A stretch of 64,000 nt of DNA from Pseudomonas paraversuta (GTDB lineage: Bacteria > Pseudomonadota > Gammaproteobacteria > Pseudomonadales > Pseudomonadaceae). A program made the position numbers and the translations under genes. Below the pieces are notes generated by a model. It ran no database searches, was not told the origin of the DNA, and saw nothing but the letters and a program-made list of their open reading frames with translations. Of this stretch, positions 17,734 to 28,500 are shown piece after piece. The stretch covers positions 186,001-250,000 of the forward strand of contig NZ_CAJFCL010000002.1 of NCBI RefSeq assembly GCF_904063065.1. The letters run 5' to 3'. The first letter of the stretch is position 1. Every line of letters starts with the position of its first letter.

Positions 17734-18824
17734 CGTCTACTGTCTTCAGTCTGCTGGCAAATGGTGCAAGAGGGGCGTGGGAGTCATCGCTGAATCACCT
17801 GATGGATGTCCATGTCGGGTTGGCCCAAACAATCCAGTCACTCAGAACATTGCAAAAGCCGGAGCCTGACTTTTCACCCTCCCGCGTGGAGGTGAATGGG
17901 ATATCTTGTCGGGCTGTCAATCTGCTCAACAATTCAGGGAAGTCAATGCTGAGCTCACGTGTATCAAATGGTCAGCAATCAATGTCCGGTCGATCAGAGC
18001 CGGCGGTGCCCTGGTGGAGCTTTACGAAGACCGTCCTGGCCGCTACCGCCTTGTCATTGGTGCGTGATGGCCGGGTCGCACTGGACGCTTCGATTCTTGA
18101 TCAGCCTTTCACGTTGCGACAACTGCTTCGACATGAAGCAGGGCTCGCCGATTATGCCGAACTTGCGGATTATCATGCCGCCGTCGCCAACGGTGAGGCC
18201 GCCTGGACAGTCGACGAGATGATGCAGCGCCTTGATGGTGCCCGGCTTCGATATAGCCCCGGAGCCGGTTGGCGTTACTCGAATGTTGGCTACCTGCTCA
18301 TCGGCAGGCTTATTGAACAGGTGACTGATCTGTCGCTCGAAGAGGCAGTGAGTCGATACACACTGAAGCCGCTGGGCCTCTCGAACGTTCGCTTCGCTAG
18401 AACCCGGGCAGATTTACCCGATTCCTGCCTTGGGAGCACATCAAGTTATGACCCCGGCTGGGTTTATCATGGCTTGCTGATCGGCCCTGTTTCGCAAGCA
18501 GCACTATTCCTCGACCGGCTTCTCGCGGGGCATTTGCTCCCTTCGGGCTTGCTCCAGGACATGCAGATAGCAAAAGCATTGGGTGGCCCGATTCCGGGAC
18601 GTCCATGGATGACGCCGGGATACAGCCTGGGGTTGATGCTGGGTTCGATCGAAGGGGGCTTTACCCTCAGCGGACATACAGGTTGCGGCCCTGGTAGCGT
18701 CATTGCTGTGTACCGTACCTGCAAAGGTGATTCATCGGCTTGTTGCGCTGTTTTTTGCACTGGCACCAGTGAAGGCGCTGTCGAAGCCCTCGTTGTTGGG
18801 CAACTGTTACAAGATTTGCGGTAG
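17730..18824 (+). CDS. Serine hydrolase, beta-lactamase/PBP class C-like
   Basis: The protein has the three active-site motifs of the beta-lactamase family class C fold: SxxK as S97-F-T-K100 (WWSFTK), YxN as YSN in WRYSNVGYLLIG, and HTG in LSGHTGCGPGS. Family members are esterases, D-aminopeptidases or penicillin-binding proteins; no specific substrate is evident. The listed GTG start overlaps the upstream stop (GTGA), but the first 45 residues are unlike the family, so translation may begin further in. There is no clear signal peptide with any start. The final residues (CAVFCTGTSEGAVEALVVGQLL) complete the domain. Confidence 0.78.
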   Translation: MTSTVFSLLANGARGAWESSLNHLMDVHVGLAQTIQSLRTLQKPEPDFSPSRVEVNGISCRAVNLLNNSGKSMLSSRVSNGQQSMSGRSEPAVPWWSFTKTVLAATALSLVRDGRVALDASILDQPFTLRQLLRHEAGLADYAELADYHAAVANGEAAWTVDEMMQRLDGARLRYSPGAGWRYSNVGYLLIGRLIEQVTDLSLEEAVSRYTLKPLGLSNVRFARTRADLPDSCLGSTSSYDPGWVYHGLLIGPVSQAALFLDRLLAGHLLPSGLLQDMQIAKALGGPIPGRPWMTPGYSLGLMLGSIEGGFTLSGHTGCGPGSVIAVYRTCKGDSSACCAVFCTGTSEGAVEALVVGQLLQDLR

Positions 18825-18828
18825 GAGC

Positions 18829-19162
18829 ATGACGTTGTCCAAGTCCCTTGGGCGCCAACGCCATAATCGCCGTATCACTGCATTCTTTCGATTGCGGCCC
18901 CTTTTGACAGGCAACCTTCGGCCAGAGGCGGACCTTCGAACAGCACGATCAGGAGATGGCCACGCTATTTTCCATGTCGCTCGGCAGTCAATCGCCGAGC
19001 TGCCGAACGGACTATATACCCCGGAGCAACTCAATGGCTGGATGGGTGAAAGAATCCCGGAGTTTTATGAACAGCTGATTAAAGCCAGGGCAACTGGTCG
19101 TGGCCCTGCAACTTGGAAGGATCGTTGGCTTTGTCGATTCCTTGATGCATCGCTACATCTGA
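18829..19162 (+). pseudogene. Frameshifted, truncated GNAT acetyltransferase
   Basis: From an ATG with GGAG just upstream, the frame encodes the N-terminal part of a GNAT protein (ADLRTARSGDGHAIFHVARQ and LNGWMGERIPEFYEQLI). At about 19085-19091 homology moves to another frame, GQLVVALQLGRIVGFVDS, which then stops at TGA 19160. The acetyl-CoA pyrophosphate-binding part (R/QxxGxG/A) is missing. The gene cannot make a working enzyme. The original frame stays open to 19242 with unrelated residues. Confidence 0.7.
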
Positions 19163-19292
19163 ATACGACCTCATCAGTTCAATGGCGGGCTAACGCCCGC
19201 GCAGACCGAGAAAAAACTAACGCCGTGTCCGGAATTAGTTGATCACTACAACCCGCCGGATGGATGGGTACCGGAAGATGACTTCCGGTACG

Positions 19293-19964
19293 TCATTCTT
19301 TATTGCTAGAAAATTGGGCAATGGCTGGATGGATAGCTTTCATCCATGTCATATACCCCTTTCCATTTAGATGAACTCCGTCGCCTGTATATGAGCGTGC
19401 AAGGCGCCCAGCGGGAGACATTGAGGCATTCAGATCAATAAATTTGCAGTGCTTGGAGGTTGAGCAAAACGACGCCATATCTGCATTGATGTCGCTGATT
19501 ACTGCGTTATGCGATAAGCGAGTGCGCCTTGATACATAAAGTGTTGATTGCACCACCACCTCAGCTCCCTGCTCTGCAAATTTGTTGACAATCTGCTGAT
19601 AGGTTTGAACGATTTCGGGTGCGGTTCTTCTGGCCGCCACATCGTTGACGCCAGCCATGATGAAAACGACCTTAGGCTTCATGGCCAGAATCGGGGCAAT
19701 GCGTGAAAGCATTCCAACTGTCGTATCCCCGCCGATGCCTCTATTTGCCAGGGACACACCATTGAAAAACTCGTGCCATTCGCCTCTAGCCGTAAGGCTA
19801 TCTCCGAACATCACGACGTCACGATGCTCGGTGAGCTCTTCGAACAACGATGCGCGCATGATGTAAGGCGGCGATTGGGTTACGTCTTTATTCCCTGCAG
19901 TGGCGTTATTCATAGATAGGATAATTGCAAGGACCGGTAAGGTGGCTTTTCTGATCAGCAGCAT
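19293..19964 (-). CDS. Secreted SGNH/GDSL-family esterase
   Basis: The 223-residue protein has a signal peptide (hydrophobic core LPVLAIILSMNNATA). SGNH hydrolase blocks are complete: block I VVMFGDSLTARG with nucleophile S56, block II glycine in NRGIGGDT, block III asparagine in MAGVNDVAA, and block V DGVHLNGKGY with the catalytic Asp and His. It is expected to remove acyl or acetyl groups from a sugar or lipid in the periplasm. Length is normal for the family. It stands alone, divergent from the DUF1796 gene, close to the capsule region; deacetylation of a surface polysaccharide is one possible role (inference). Confidence 0.88.
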   Translation of the reverse strand: MLLIRKATLPVLAIILSMNNATAGNKDVTQSPPYIMRASLFEELTEHRDVVMFGDSLTARGEWHEFFNGVSLANRGIGGDTTVGMLSRIAPILAMKPKVVFIMAGVNDVAARRTAPEIVQTYQQIVNKFAEQGAEVVVQSTLYVSRRTRLSHNAVISDINADMASFCSTSKHCKFIDLNASMSPAGRLARSYTGDGVHLNGKGYMTWMKAIHPAIAQFSSNKE

Positions 19965-20095
19965 AGGGTGTCCATGTCTGGGCGAAGCGTCGAGTGGGGA
20001 GCAGGCCTAATCCGATAACATCGAAACAGACAAAATTCGTTGTCGCCATGATAACATTTGCCTTTATGACAAAAATTTCATGGAAGAGCCCTTAA

Positions 20096-20821
20096 ATGCA
20101 GTTGACAGAACTTGAAGTACCGACAGGCGGATATGATCTGGTGGCGAGTCTTGGGAGAAAGTGTCAGCCTGCTGGGCGCCTGAAACGATCAGGGCTTCGT
20201 ACATCGAGCGGACCATTTGATTGGTTTGCATCGCAAAACCTTGCAGAAGTCGTCAAAATTTTTCGTGACGGAGTAGATCATCTTTTTCTACCCGATAACA
20301 TTCTGGTCAACGGCACGCACAAAGACTGCATGGATGTAACCGATACGTCTACAGGGTATCGCTCAATTCACGACTTGCTGATTTCAGATTGCCAAGACGG
20401 CGTCAGTGAAGCCATCGCAGTAATGAAGAGCAAAATAGCCGTCAGGCTGGCCAGGCTGATTGAGGATATCGAAAGTGCTGATCGGGTTCTGCTCGTGAGG
20501 CTCAACGCCAATAGGACTGGCGCTATCATTTTGCGGCGGTTTTTGAGGCAGCGGTTCCCCAACACAGAGATCGATATTCTTGTGATAAATGAAGCACGCG
20601 GGGAATCTATCAAAAACGAGCAGTATGGGCTTCAGCGTGTGTTCGTCCTTTCAGGAGACAACACTGCAAGCGGCGAGAGCTGGCTGGGCAGTGATGAATT
20701 ATGGCGTGTCGCTTTGTCCAAGGTCAGTCTCAAGACCAAGCCAGTGAAGGAAGCAGCAGCAAACGAATCGTTTTGGAAGGCCACCATTCGGAAAATTACC
20801 AAGTGGCTGAAGGCTGCTTAA
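20096..20821 (+). CDS. DUF1796 putative papain-like cysteine peptidase
   Basis: The 241-residue cytoplasmic protein has the DUF1796 signature: SLGRKCQPAGRLKR with a conserved cysteine, SGPFDWFAS, and a later HDLL histidine. The family is predicted from fold to be a papain-like peptidase and is often found near surface-polysaccharide genes; no activity is established to my knowledge. A basic C-terminal tail (IRKITKWLKAA) could be membrane-associating. It diverges from the SGNH esterase gene with 131 bp between starts. Confidence 0.72.
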   Translation: MQLTELEVPTGGYDLVASLGRKCQPAGRLKRSGLRTSSGPFDWFASQNLAEVVKIFRDGVDHLFLPDNILVNGTHKDCMDVTDTSTGYRSIHDLLISDCQDGVSEAIAVMKSKIAVRLARLIEDIESADRVLLVRLNANRTGAIILRRFLRQRFPNTEIDILVINEARGESIKNEQYGLQRVFVLSGDNTASGESWLGSDELWRVALSKVSLKTKPVKEAAANESFWKATIRKITKWLKAA

Positions 20822-20916
20822 GGTTTATGTCGTCAAGAGGACGATTTACGCCGTTCTGGGTTGACGGGCTAGCAGACAATTTAAGATAGGGCTGGTGTGC
20901 GTTCGACAGGACGCCA

Positions 20917-20937
20917 GGGGGCTAGGCTAAAGCCCCC
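20917..20937 (+). terminator. Hairpin downstream of the DUF1796 gene
   Basis: GGGGGCT-aggctaa-AGCCCCC, a perfect 7-bp stem 96 bases after the stop, without a T run. Possible terminator of the DUF1796 transcript. Confidence 0.45.
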
Positions 20938-21525
20938 AGGAAGCTTGCGGGGAATCGTCAAACCAAGCTGGGCATCGATTGCAGTGGGTGTGCCCGTAAA
21001 TCTACCATTGTGATTTTTCACATTTACGACTTCAGCAGCCTGGTCGGCTCAAAGCCGTGGCTTCTCAAATGGCCCGCAGCATTTCCAACCTGGCTTCACT
21101 CAAAGTCGTTAGTTGGCTGGCAACCGCTCAGCACCAACCCATCCGTGCTTTTTCAATCTAGGTCGTTTCCCGATCACTCTCTCGCATGCTCGGTTGAGAA
21201 CACCAAAGACCATCGACTATCCCCTGATCACTGGCAGCAGTGATAATCACGAACCCATCACCTTCATGATGCACCAGCCCAGTGTGAACTTCGGCCAGCG
21301 CCGCTAAGCACATCGGCGCCAGAGCTTTCAGGCGAATGAAGCAGGGCTTTTTCTTCTCAGGGGTATCGGGATCTTTGACCCGGTCGTTTCCTTCTACCCG
21401 ACTGGCGCAATGCATTGGCAACCAGCGTAAAGGCGGGGGGAGGGCTGTCGGCGGCTGGGGTAGTACAAGTAGTCTTTGGGCAACTCGACCATGGTGGTTG
21501 CTGTGCTGATGGGAGCAGTGGTGAC
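20938..21525. other. Gene-poor debris region before the capsule locus
   Basis: No intact gene is supported. A minus-strand open frame at 21158-21421 encodes a protein-like stretch (RLKALAPMCLAALAEVHTG, then GLVHHEGDGFVIITA) whose composition looks less random than its surroundings, but I do not recognise it and it lacks a clear ribosome binding site. The rest looks like decayed sequence. Confidence 0.4.
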
Positions 21526-21710
21526 AATTCTGACGGCACGCTCGGCAACCTTACGATCTGTTTGACGCGGGCAATGTTCTGTCGATGATTATGTATGGCG
21601 TGCCCTTGAGGGTCGCGATAACCAGTGCGAGGCGGTCCTGGCTGCTGATCAAGGTTGCAGTGAATGCACCCGATCAGGCGTTTCAACCCGGATTTAACTA
21701 CAGCCAGGAT
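21526..21710 (+). pseudogene. Fragment of a second umuC (DNA polymerase V) gene
   Basis: Bases 21642-21710 encode LLIKVAVNAPDQAFQPGFNYSQ, matching LLTKAAVDAVDSVFQPGFRYSK of the intact UmuC encoded at 54490-55764. By eye 48 of 70 bases are identical to 55459-55528. Just upstream, in another frame, NSDGTLGNLTICLTRAMF matches the preceding UmuC segment ending VRVSIRTGMF. The two parts are in different frames and nothing upstream or downstream completes the gene, so this is a broken relic in the same orientation as the intact copy. Confidence 0.6.
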
Positions 21711-22136
21711 GTTTATCACTGCTTAACGAGCCTGGGAACAGTCAGTTCGAAGAGCCCAGGGGCGGATTTAAGTGTGGCACCACTCTCTACTTCACTGCTC
21801 ATCTTGGGGGAAGCACTAATGAGTGTCCGCTCTTTAAGCAAAGCAAGTTGGGTGTATGGCTATATGCTACTTTTCAATGTTGTTAACTTGCCATTGATCA
21901 AGGGAGTCGGCCGGTTTACTGAAATCAAGCCCGGTGAAAAACTCGAGCAAAATGATGGCAGCAGTGCCATGGCCGGCATGTGAATCCCCCCGGCAATCAA
22001 AAGCCCCCCCCCGACTGTCCACAAACACCTGCCTCTGGACTGGCCGCAGCGATCAGCCTGACGTAGCGGCTCACAAATCTGCTCCATTCATGGACTGGAT
22101 TTCTTCAATAACTGGCTGATTTTCAAGATAATATCT
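21711..22136. other. Non-coding stretch upstream of the PKS
   Basis: No supported gene. One plus-strand frame continues from the umuC fragment to 21983 but its residues match nothing recognised. A C-run near 22006-22016 is the only compositional oddity. Confidence 0.4.
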
Positions 22137-22186
22137 GTGGATCGAAAATCGCCGGTGCCGGTTCGATTGCGGCTTCGACCTGCACC
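22137..22186 (+). pseudogene. Possible 3' remnant of a tRNA-Leu gene
   Basis: GTGCCGGTTCGATTGCGGCT at 22155 and the following TTCGACCTGCACC look like the T-arm and acceptor end of pseudomonad tRNA-Leu (GTGCCGGTTCGAGTCCGGC then CTCGGGCACC), with mismatches. Upstream GGATCGAAAATC resembles a tRNA-Leu anticodon arm (GGATTCAAAATC). The 5' half is not found and the acceptor pairing is lost. A terminator follows immediately, as after real tRNA genes. tRNA-Leu 3' ends are common island attachment sites. Confidence 0.3.
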
Positions 22187-22191
22187 TTCAA

Positions 22192-22222
22192 AACCCTGCA
22201 GATTCAAGTCTGCGGGGTTTTT
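22192..22222 (+). terminator. Rho-independent terminator
   Basis: AACCCTGCAGA-ttcaag-TCTGCGGGGTT with one G-T pair, followed by a T run. It insulates the PKS gene from upstream transcription. Confidence 0.8.
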
Positions 22223-22557
22223 TATGGGCGCGGGAAAGTCAGGGAGTTCGACGCTTCACCGGCTTGTCCAGTGCCGCCGGGGCTTTCGTCTGCCTGCTGC
22301 GTGTCACTGGGCGGGAAGTCATCGCGCAGTGCTTAAGACGTTTTCCCTGATGCCACGGATCGAGTATTATTCAAAATGTATCTAGGAATAATCCTAAAAG
22401 TAGTACGACAATAGATTTTATTCGTCCCGTGTGTGCAGCAAGTCAGTCGCGAAATATCGACAACCTCCAGGCGACGCTCCACAACTTGCCGGCAATGAAC
22501 ATGCTCGGCATGCAGCCATCGATAGGATGGGATGGTGGTCATGAGTATTTTTAAGGA

Positions 22558-25500
22558 ATGGTTTTGACAAAACGTAGGCAGGTAGCAATTGTTGGTAATT
22601 CTTTCCGTTTCCCCGGTTCCACGGCCAGCAGTTTCTGGCAGAACCTGATAGAGGGGCGCGATCTGGTGACCCAGGTCGATGCTTCCCGCTGGGAACATGC
22701 CGAGTTTTTACATCCTGACAAAGCCAGTCCGGCCTCCACGTATACCTTCGCCTCGGGCTCTCTGGGCGATATCACTGCTTTTGATGCGGGCTTTTTCAGC
22801 ATTTCGCCACGCGAAGCCATGATGATGGATCCGCAACAGCGAATGTTGCTCGAAATGTGCTGGGAAACCTTCGAAAACGCAGGGGTTAAACCGTCTAGCC
22901 TGCGGGGCAGCAATTGTGGCGTTTACCTGGGTATTGCCAGCGTCGAGCAGGCTTACCGTGTGGTCGATGACATGGCATCCATCGACGCGGCAACGGCCAC
23001 TGGTAATACCATGAGTATTGCCGCCAATCGTCTGTCCTTCTTTTATGACCTGCGTGGCCCGAGCATGGCCATCGACACCGCATGTTCTTCTTCACTGGTT
23101 GCCTTCCACCAGGCGTGTCAGGCAATTCTCAGTGGTGATATTGACCAGGCCGTGACCGGTGGTATCAGCCTGCACATGCACCCGTTCGGCTTCATGATTT
23201 TTGCCAAGGCCTCAATGCTGTCGCGTACGGGGCGTTGCCAGTCGTTCGATCAGAACGGTGATGGTTATGCGCGTTCGGAGGGCGGTGGACTGTTCTTGCT
23301 CAAGGACTATGAGCAGGCCCTGGCTGATGGCAACCCGATTCTGGCCGTGGTTGCGGCCAGCGCTGTGAATACCGATGGCCGCAAGTCGAGTCTGACGCTG
23401 CCCAGCGCCGATGCTCAGGCGGCGTTGCTTAAAGGCGTTTACGCCAAGGCCGGCATCGACCCTTCGCAGCTGGATTACCTTGAAGCCCATGGCACGGGAA
23501 CCGCAGTCGGTGACCCCATTGAGAGTCGGGCCATCGGCGAGTCACTGGGCCAGGCCCGTGGCGCCGGTAACCCGCTGCCGATAGGGTCTGTTAAAAGCAA
23601 TCTTGGGCACCTCGAGGCAGCATCGGGTGTGGCGGGATTGATGAAGGCCCTCAACTGCCTGAATGAGCGGATGGTGCCCGCGACCATCGGCGGCGACGCA
23701 CTCAACCCGACGATTCCGTTTGCCGACCTGAACCTGCAGGTAGTCACCGCCAATCAGCCACTCAAGGCTGCAGGGCAACTGACTGTCGGTATCAACTCTT
23801 TCGGATTTGGTGGCGCCAACGCTCACGTTATTTTGCAAAGTGCCGAGCCTGTCGCAGCCTCCCGCGAGTCAATGCCAGTGCGCCGTCTGCCGTTGATGCT
23901 GAGCGCCAAAGACGCCGAAGGCTTGCGTGCTACGGCTCAGGATTACGCTGATTATCTGGCGTCCAGGCCTGAGGCCGATTTTTACGACGTCGCCTATCAA
24001 ACCCTGTTTCGCCGTGATGCTCACACCCATCGCCTGCTGTTGATTGGCTCCGATTGTGCCCAGGCTGCGCAAGCTCTGGCTGACTACGCCCAGGATCCGA
24101 GCCTGAGCGAATTGAGCTCAGTGGTCGAGGCAGGTCAGGCCCTGGACAACGCCGAGGGCCCGGTCTTTATCTATTCGGGTAACGGTTCGCAATGGCAAGG
24201 CATGGGCCGGGGGATGCTCGGCGACCCTGTGTTTGAACAGGCCGTGGCCGAAGTCGATGCACTGTTCCAGCCATTGGCCGGTTATTCGCTGCGGGCCGAG
24301 CTGCTGGGTGAAAACGGCGACGACCGTTATGTGCGTACCGAGATCGCTCAGCCTGCGCTGTTTGCCTTGCAAGTGGCAGTCACCCGCGTGCTGGCGGCGC
24401 AAGGTTTTCATCCGTGCGCCGTGATCGGTCACAGCGTCGGTGAAGTAGCGGCCGCATGGGCCAGTGGTGCCCTGAGCCTGGAAGACGCTACTCAAGTCAT
24501 TTTCCATCGCAGTCGTCTGCAAGGGCTGACCCGTGGTACTGGCCGTATGGCCGCTGTCGGCCTGTGCGCCGAAGCGACTTTGGCAGTGCTGGTGGAACTT
24601 GGGCTGGACCAGCAACTGGTGATCGCGGGCGAAAACAGCAGCCGTGGCGCCACGGTGGCCGGTCCGCTGGAAGCCTTGACTCAGCTTGAGCAAGTGCTGA
24701 GCGAGCGCCAGGTGTTTATCCGCCTGCTGGATCTGGATTACGCGTTCCACTCCCCGAGCATGAACCCTATAGAGCAGCAAGTGATTGCTGATCTGGCGCA
24801 CATTCGCCCGCGCAGTACCACTCTTCCATTCTATTCCACCGTGATTGGCGGCGAGCTGGACGGTAAGAGTCTGGACAGCCACTACTGGTGGCAGAACATT
24901 CGTATGCCGGTGTTGTTCCAGGGCGCGATGGATGCACTGGTGGCGCAGGGCTTCAACCTGTTTGTCGAGGTGGGCCCGCACCCGATTTTGCGCTCCTATG
25001 TGGCTGATGCACTGACTGGCGCCGAGCGCTCAGGCCAGGTGATTGGCACATTGTTGCGCAAGGATCACAGCGTTTTCCTGCTGGAACGCAGCGTTGCCAA
25101 ACTGCTGATTGCCGGTGCGCAACCGCAGTGGCAAACGCATTACCCGGTGACCGGGCGCCACGTGAATCTGCCGAACTACAGCTGGCAGCGCGAACACTTC
25201 TACCTGCCGGTCAGCGCCGAGTCGCTCGGGGTACTGCAACGCAAGCGTGTGCACCCTTTGTTGGGTCACTTGCTGCCTGATCGTGCGCTGACGTGGGAAA
25301 ACCGCCTCGATACCCAGTTGTTCCCTAGCCTGGGCGATCACAAGGTCGGTGAAGCCGTATTGTTTCCTGGTGCAGGCTTTAGCGAGTTGGCGCTGGCGGC
25401 GGCCTTGCAGCACCAGCCGGGCGAGTTCGTCGACATCGAAGAACTGGAAATTCACAACCCGCTGCTACTCAGCCATGACGCCAGCAAAAAAATCCGCATC

Positions 25501-28500
25501 AATATCGAACCGGCTGATGGCACCTTGCACATTGCTTCCCGCGGCCATGCCCAGCACGAAGAATGGGTACAGCACGTGGTGGCGCGTCTTCCCGGTGAAG
25601 CCCGAGGCGTGATGCTGGACGGGCGTGCACCGGCCTTGCCGTCACGCCCGGCGGACTTTACTGGTGCACAGCATTTGGCGCTGACCTGTGCCGTGGGCCT
25701 GAACTACGGCCCGGCTTATCAAACCGTCGCGGCAGTGTGGGTCGAGCCGGCCCGCATCCTCGCGCAATTGAGCGTGCCTGAGGTTATCCGTCCTGAAATG
25801 GACGACTTGTACGTGCACCCGGCATTGCTGGATGGCGCGTTCCAGCTGATTACCGAATTGCTGGTGGGCCAGCCCGGCACGAACAAGGGGTTGGCGTTTA
25901 TTCCAGTGAAGCTGGGGCGTATTGCCTACAGCAAGGCGGGCGGCGTGCCGTGCCTGGCCGAGGTGCGCCAGCTCAAACGCACTGAGCATTCGTTACTGGT
26001 GGATTTCACCCTGTTCGACGCCACTGGCGCTGCCGTGTTGTCGATAAAGGACGCGCGATTTCGCGGTGTGCGTCTGCAGCGTGACCGCAACGGTGATATC
26101 AAGCACATGGCCCACGTGGGCATGGCTGCTCCTGGCCAGGTCACGCCGGTGCAGCGGGTTGCCATCGACAGCTCGCCGTTACTGACGCATTTTCAGACCC
26201 TGGGTGATGAGCCAGCGCAGCTGCGCTACCTGAACGAAGTCGAGCCATTGCTGGATGTATTGTGCGCCAGTTTCGTGCAGGACCTGATCGAGCAGGCGGG
26301 TGGTCAACTCAGCGCTGAGCAAATTAGCCTGTGGTCGCAACAGGATGGCGTTTCCAGCCACTATCTGAGCACCTTGCTGCGTCAGGGCCTGGAAGACGGC
26401 AGCCTGAGCCGCGATGCCGGTGGCGGTGTGAGCATCGTCGACAGCGGTGAGCGTCCTGCCAGCCAGGCTATTTGGCAAGAACTGTTCCAGAGCTATCCGG
26501 AGCATTTTCAACTGATTCATTCGGTGGGCCGCATCGGTCGCCATTTGCGGGCATTGCTTGACGGGCAACAGACCCTTGAGCAGTTGCTGCCCCGCGAAAC
26601 CAGTGGTGCCATGCTGCTGCGACAGGTACTGGGTTCGGCTGGCCAACAACGTTTGTTGGCCGGTGTGCGCGATACCCTCGCGCAACGCCTGGCAGCGTTG
26701 CCTGACGGGCAGCGTCTGCGGGTGCTGGAGCTGGGCCTGGGCGGGCCGTCGTTTGCCGAGTCACTGTACGCCGGGATCGATTTTGATCGCGTCGACTATA
26801 GCTACTGCGTGCAAGAGCCTGAGCTGGCGCAGATGCTGCGGGCAGATTGCCCGGCGCTGAACCTGATTGACTTTGCTCAACTCAGTGATGCCAGCAACTT
26901 TGACTGGGTGCTGGTGCCCAGCGATCTGGCGCCACTGGATGCCGTGGGCGAGGCGCTGCGCCAAGCTGCAAGCCATCTCAACCCCCATGGCGAAGTGGTG
27001 GTGCTGGCGCAGCACCCGACGCGCTGTGCTGACTTTGTGTTCGGTGCCCGCAGTGACTGGTGGCTGGAAGGTCCTGAGCAGGCGTTGTCGCGACAGCAGC
27101 GTCCGTCATTCTGGCAAGTTGAACTGCAACGTCACGGCCTGACCCTGAGCCACACCCTTGAGGCGTTGCCGGGCAATGCCTGCGGCAGCTATCTGTTGCT
27201 CGCCGGCAAAGGCGAAGCCACGGGCAAGGTTGTACCTGAAGTGGCTGTGCAGCATTGGGCGCTGCTGGCGGCACAGCAGCATGGGGGCGTTGAACAACTG
27301 CTGGCGGCCTTGCGTGAGCAAGGCCAGGTGGTGAACCTGCTGGTGCCGGGCGATGCCCGGGCCGTGGCGCAGCAATTGCTTGCGCTGGCTCAGGCCCCGG
27401 AACATGTTGTGCACTTGGCCGGGCTTGACGCGGCACAGGGTCTGGACGCACAAGGCACCCGCTGCATGCAGGCGGCCGCGCTGGTTCAGGCTTGCGAGTC
27501 GTTGGCAATGGCCCCGACTTGCTGGCTGCTCAGCCGTGGTGCGGCCGGTCATTGGTACGGTGCCGAACCCGCATCGGATGTGAACGCCATTGCCGATGCG
27601 GCCTTCTGGGGCTTTGGCCGGACCTTGGCCAATGAGTCTGCAAGCTGCCGCATCCGCCTGCTGGACCTGGCACTCAACGCGCCTTTGCTCAGCGTGATCC
27701 CTGCGCTGTTGCATGCCGATGGCGAAACCGAGATGGCAATCACGGCTGACGGTCAACGTTATGTGCCGCGTCTGCGGGTTCTGACGCAAAAGGCCCAGGC
27801 AGTAGACGGCAAGGACACTCGAATCAGCCTGGGCTTTGACCTGCCGGGTCAGTTGCGCAACCTGCGTTGGGAAGTGCGCGATCCAGCTGTGCCGGCCGTG
27901 GACGAGCTGGATATCGCCGTGCGCGCCACCGGTCTGAACTTCCGTGACGTAATGTTTGCATTGGGGCTGTTGTCCGATGAAGCCATTGAAAATGGTTTCT
28001 CCGGCCCGACCCTGGGCTTTGAGTTTTCCGGTGTGGTGCAAGGCAAGGGCGCTGAAGTCCTGGGCGATTTTGCTCCGGGCGACCGGGTCGTAGGCTTTGG
28101 TCCATGCAGTTTTGCTAACCGTCTGGTGACCAACGCCAACGCGGTGGCGAAAATCCCGGCTGGCATGTCGTTCGAAGCGGCTGCGACTATTCCGAGTACG
28201 TTCTTCACCGTGTACTACGCCTTGCATTACTTGGCACGTCTGGAACCGGGTGAAAAAATCCTCATCCACGGTGCTGCGGGTGGTGTCGGTATTGCCGCGA
28301 TTCAAATCGCCAAATGGTGCGGTGCCGAGATTTATGCTACCGCCGGCAGTGACGAAAAGCGCGACTTCCTGCGCTTGCTGGGCGTCGAGCACATTTTCGA
28401 TTCCCGCTCGCTGGCATATGCCGATGAGGTGCTGGCAGTGACGGGCGGACGTGGTGTCGACGTCGTGCTCAATTCGTTGGCAGGTGAGGCGATCAACCGT

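Noticed and set aside
19163..19292. Possible transposase tail after the GNAT relic
   Set aside because: A stretch resembling GGLTPAQTEK was seen in one frame, but it is too short to assign to any IS family.
21158..21421. Minus-strand open frame encoding a protein-like stretch
   Set aside because: Composition is suggestive, but no family, start signal or neighbour supports a gene; left as unresolved debris.
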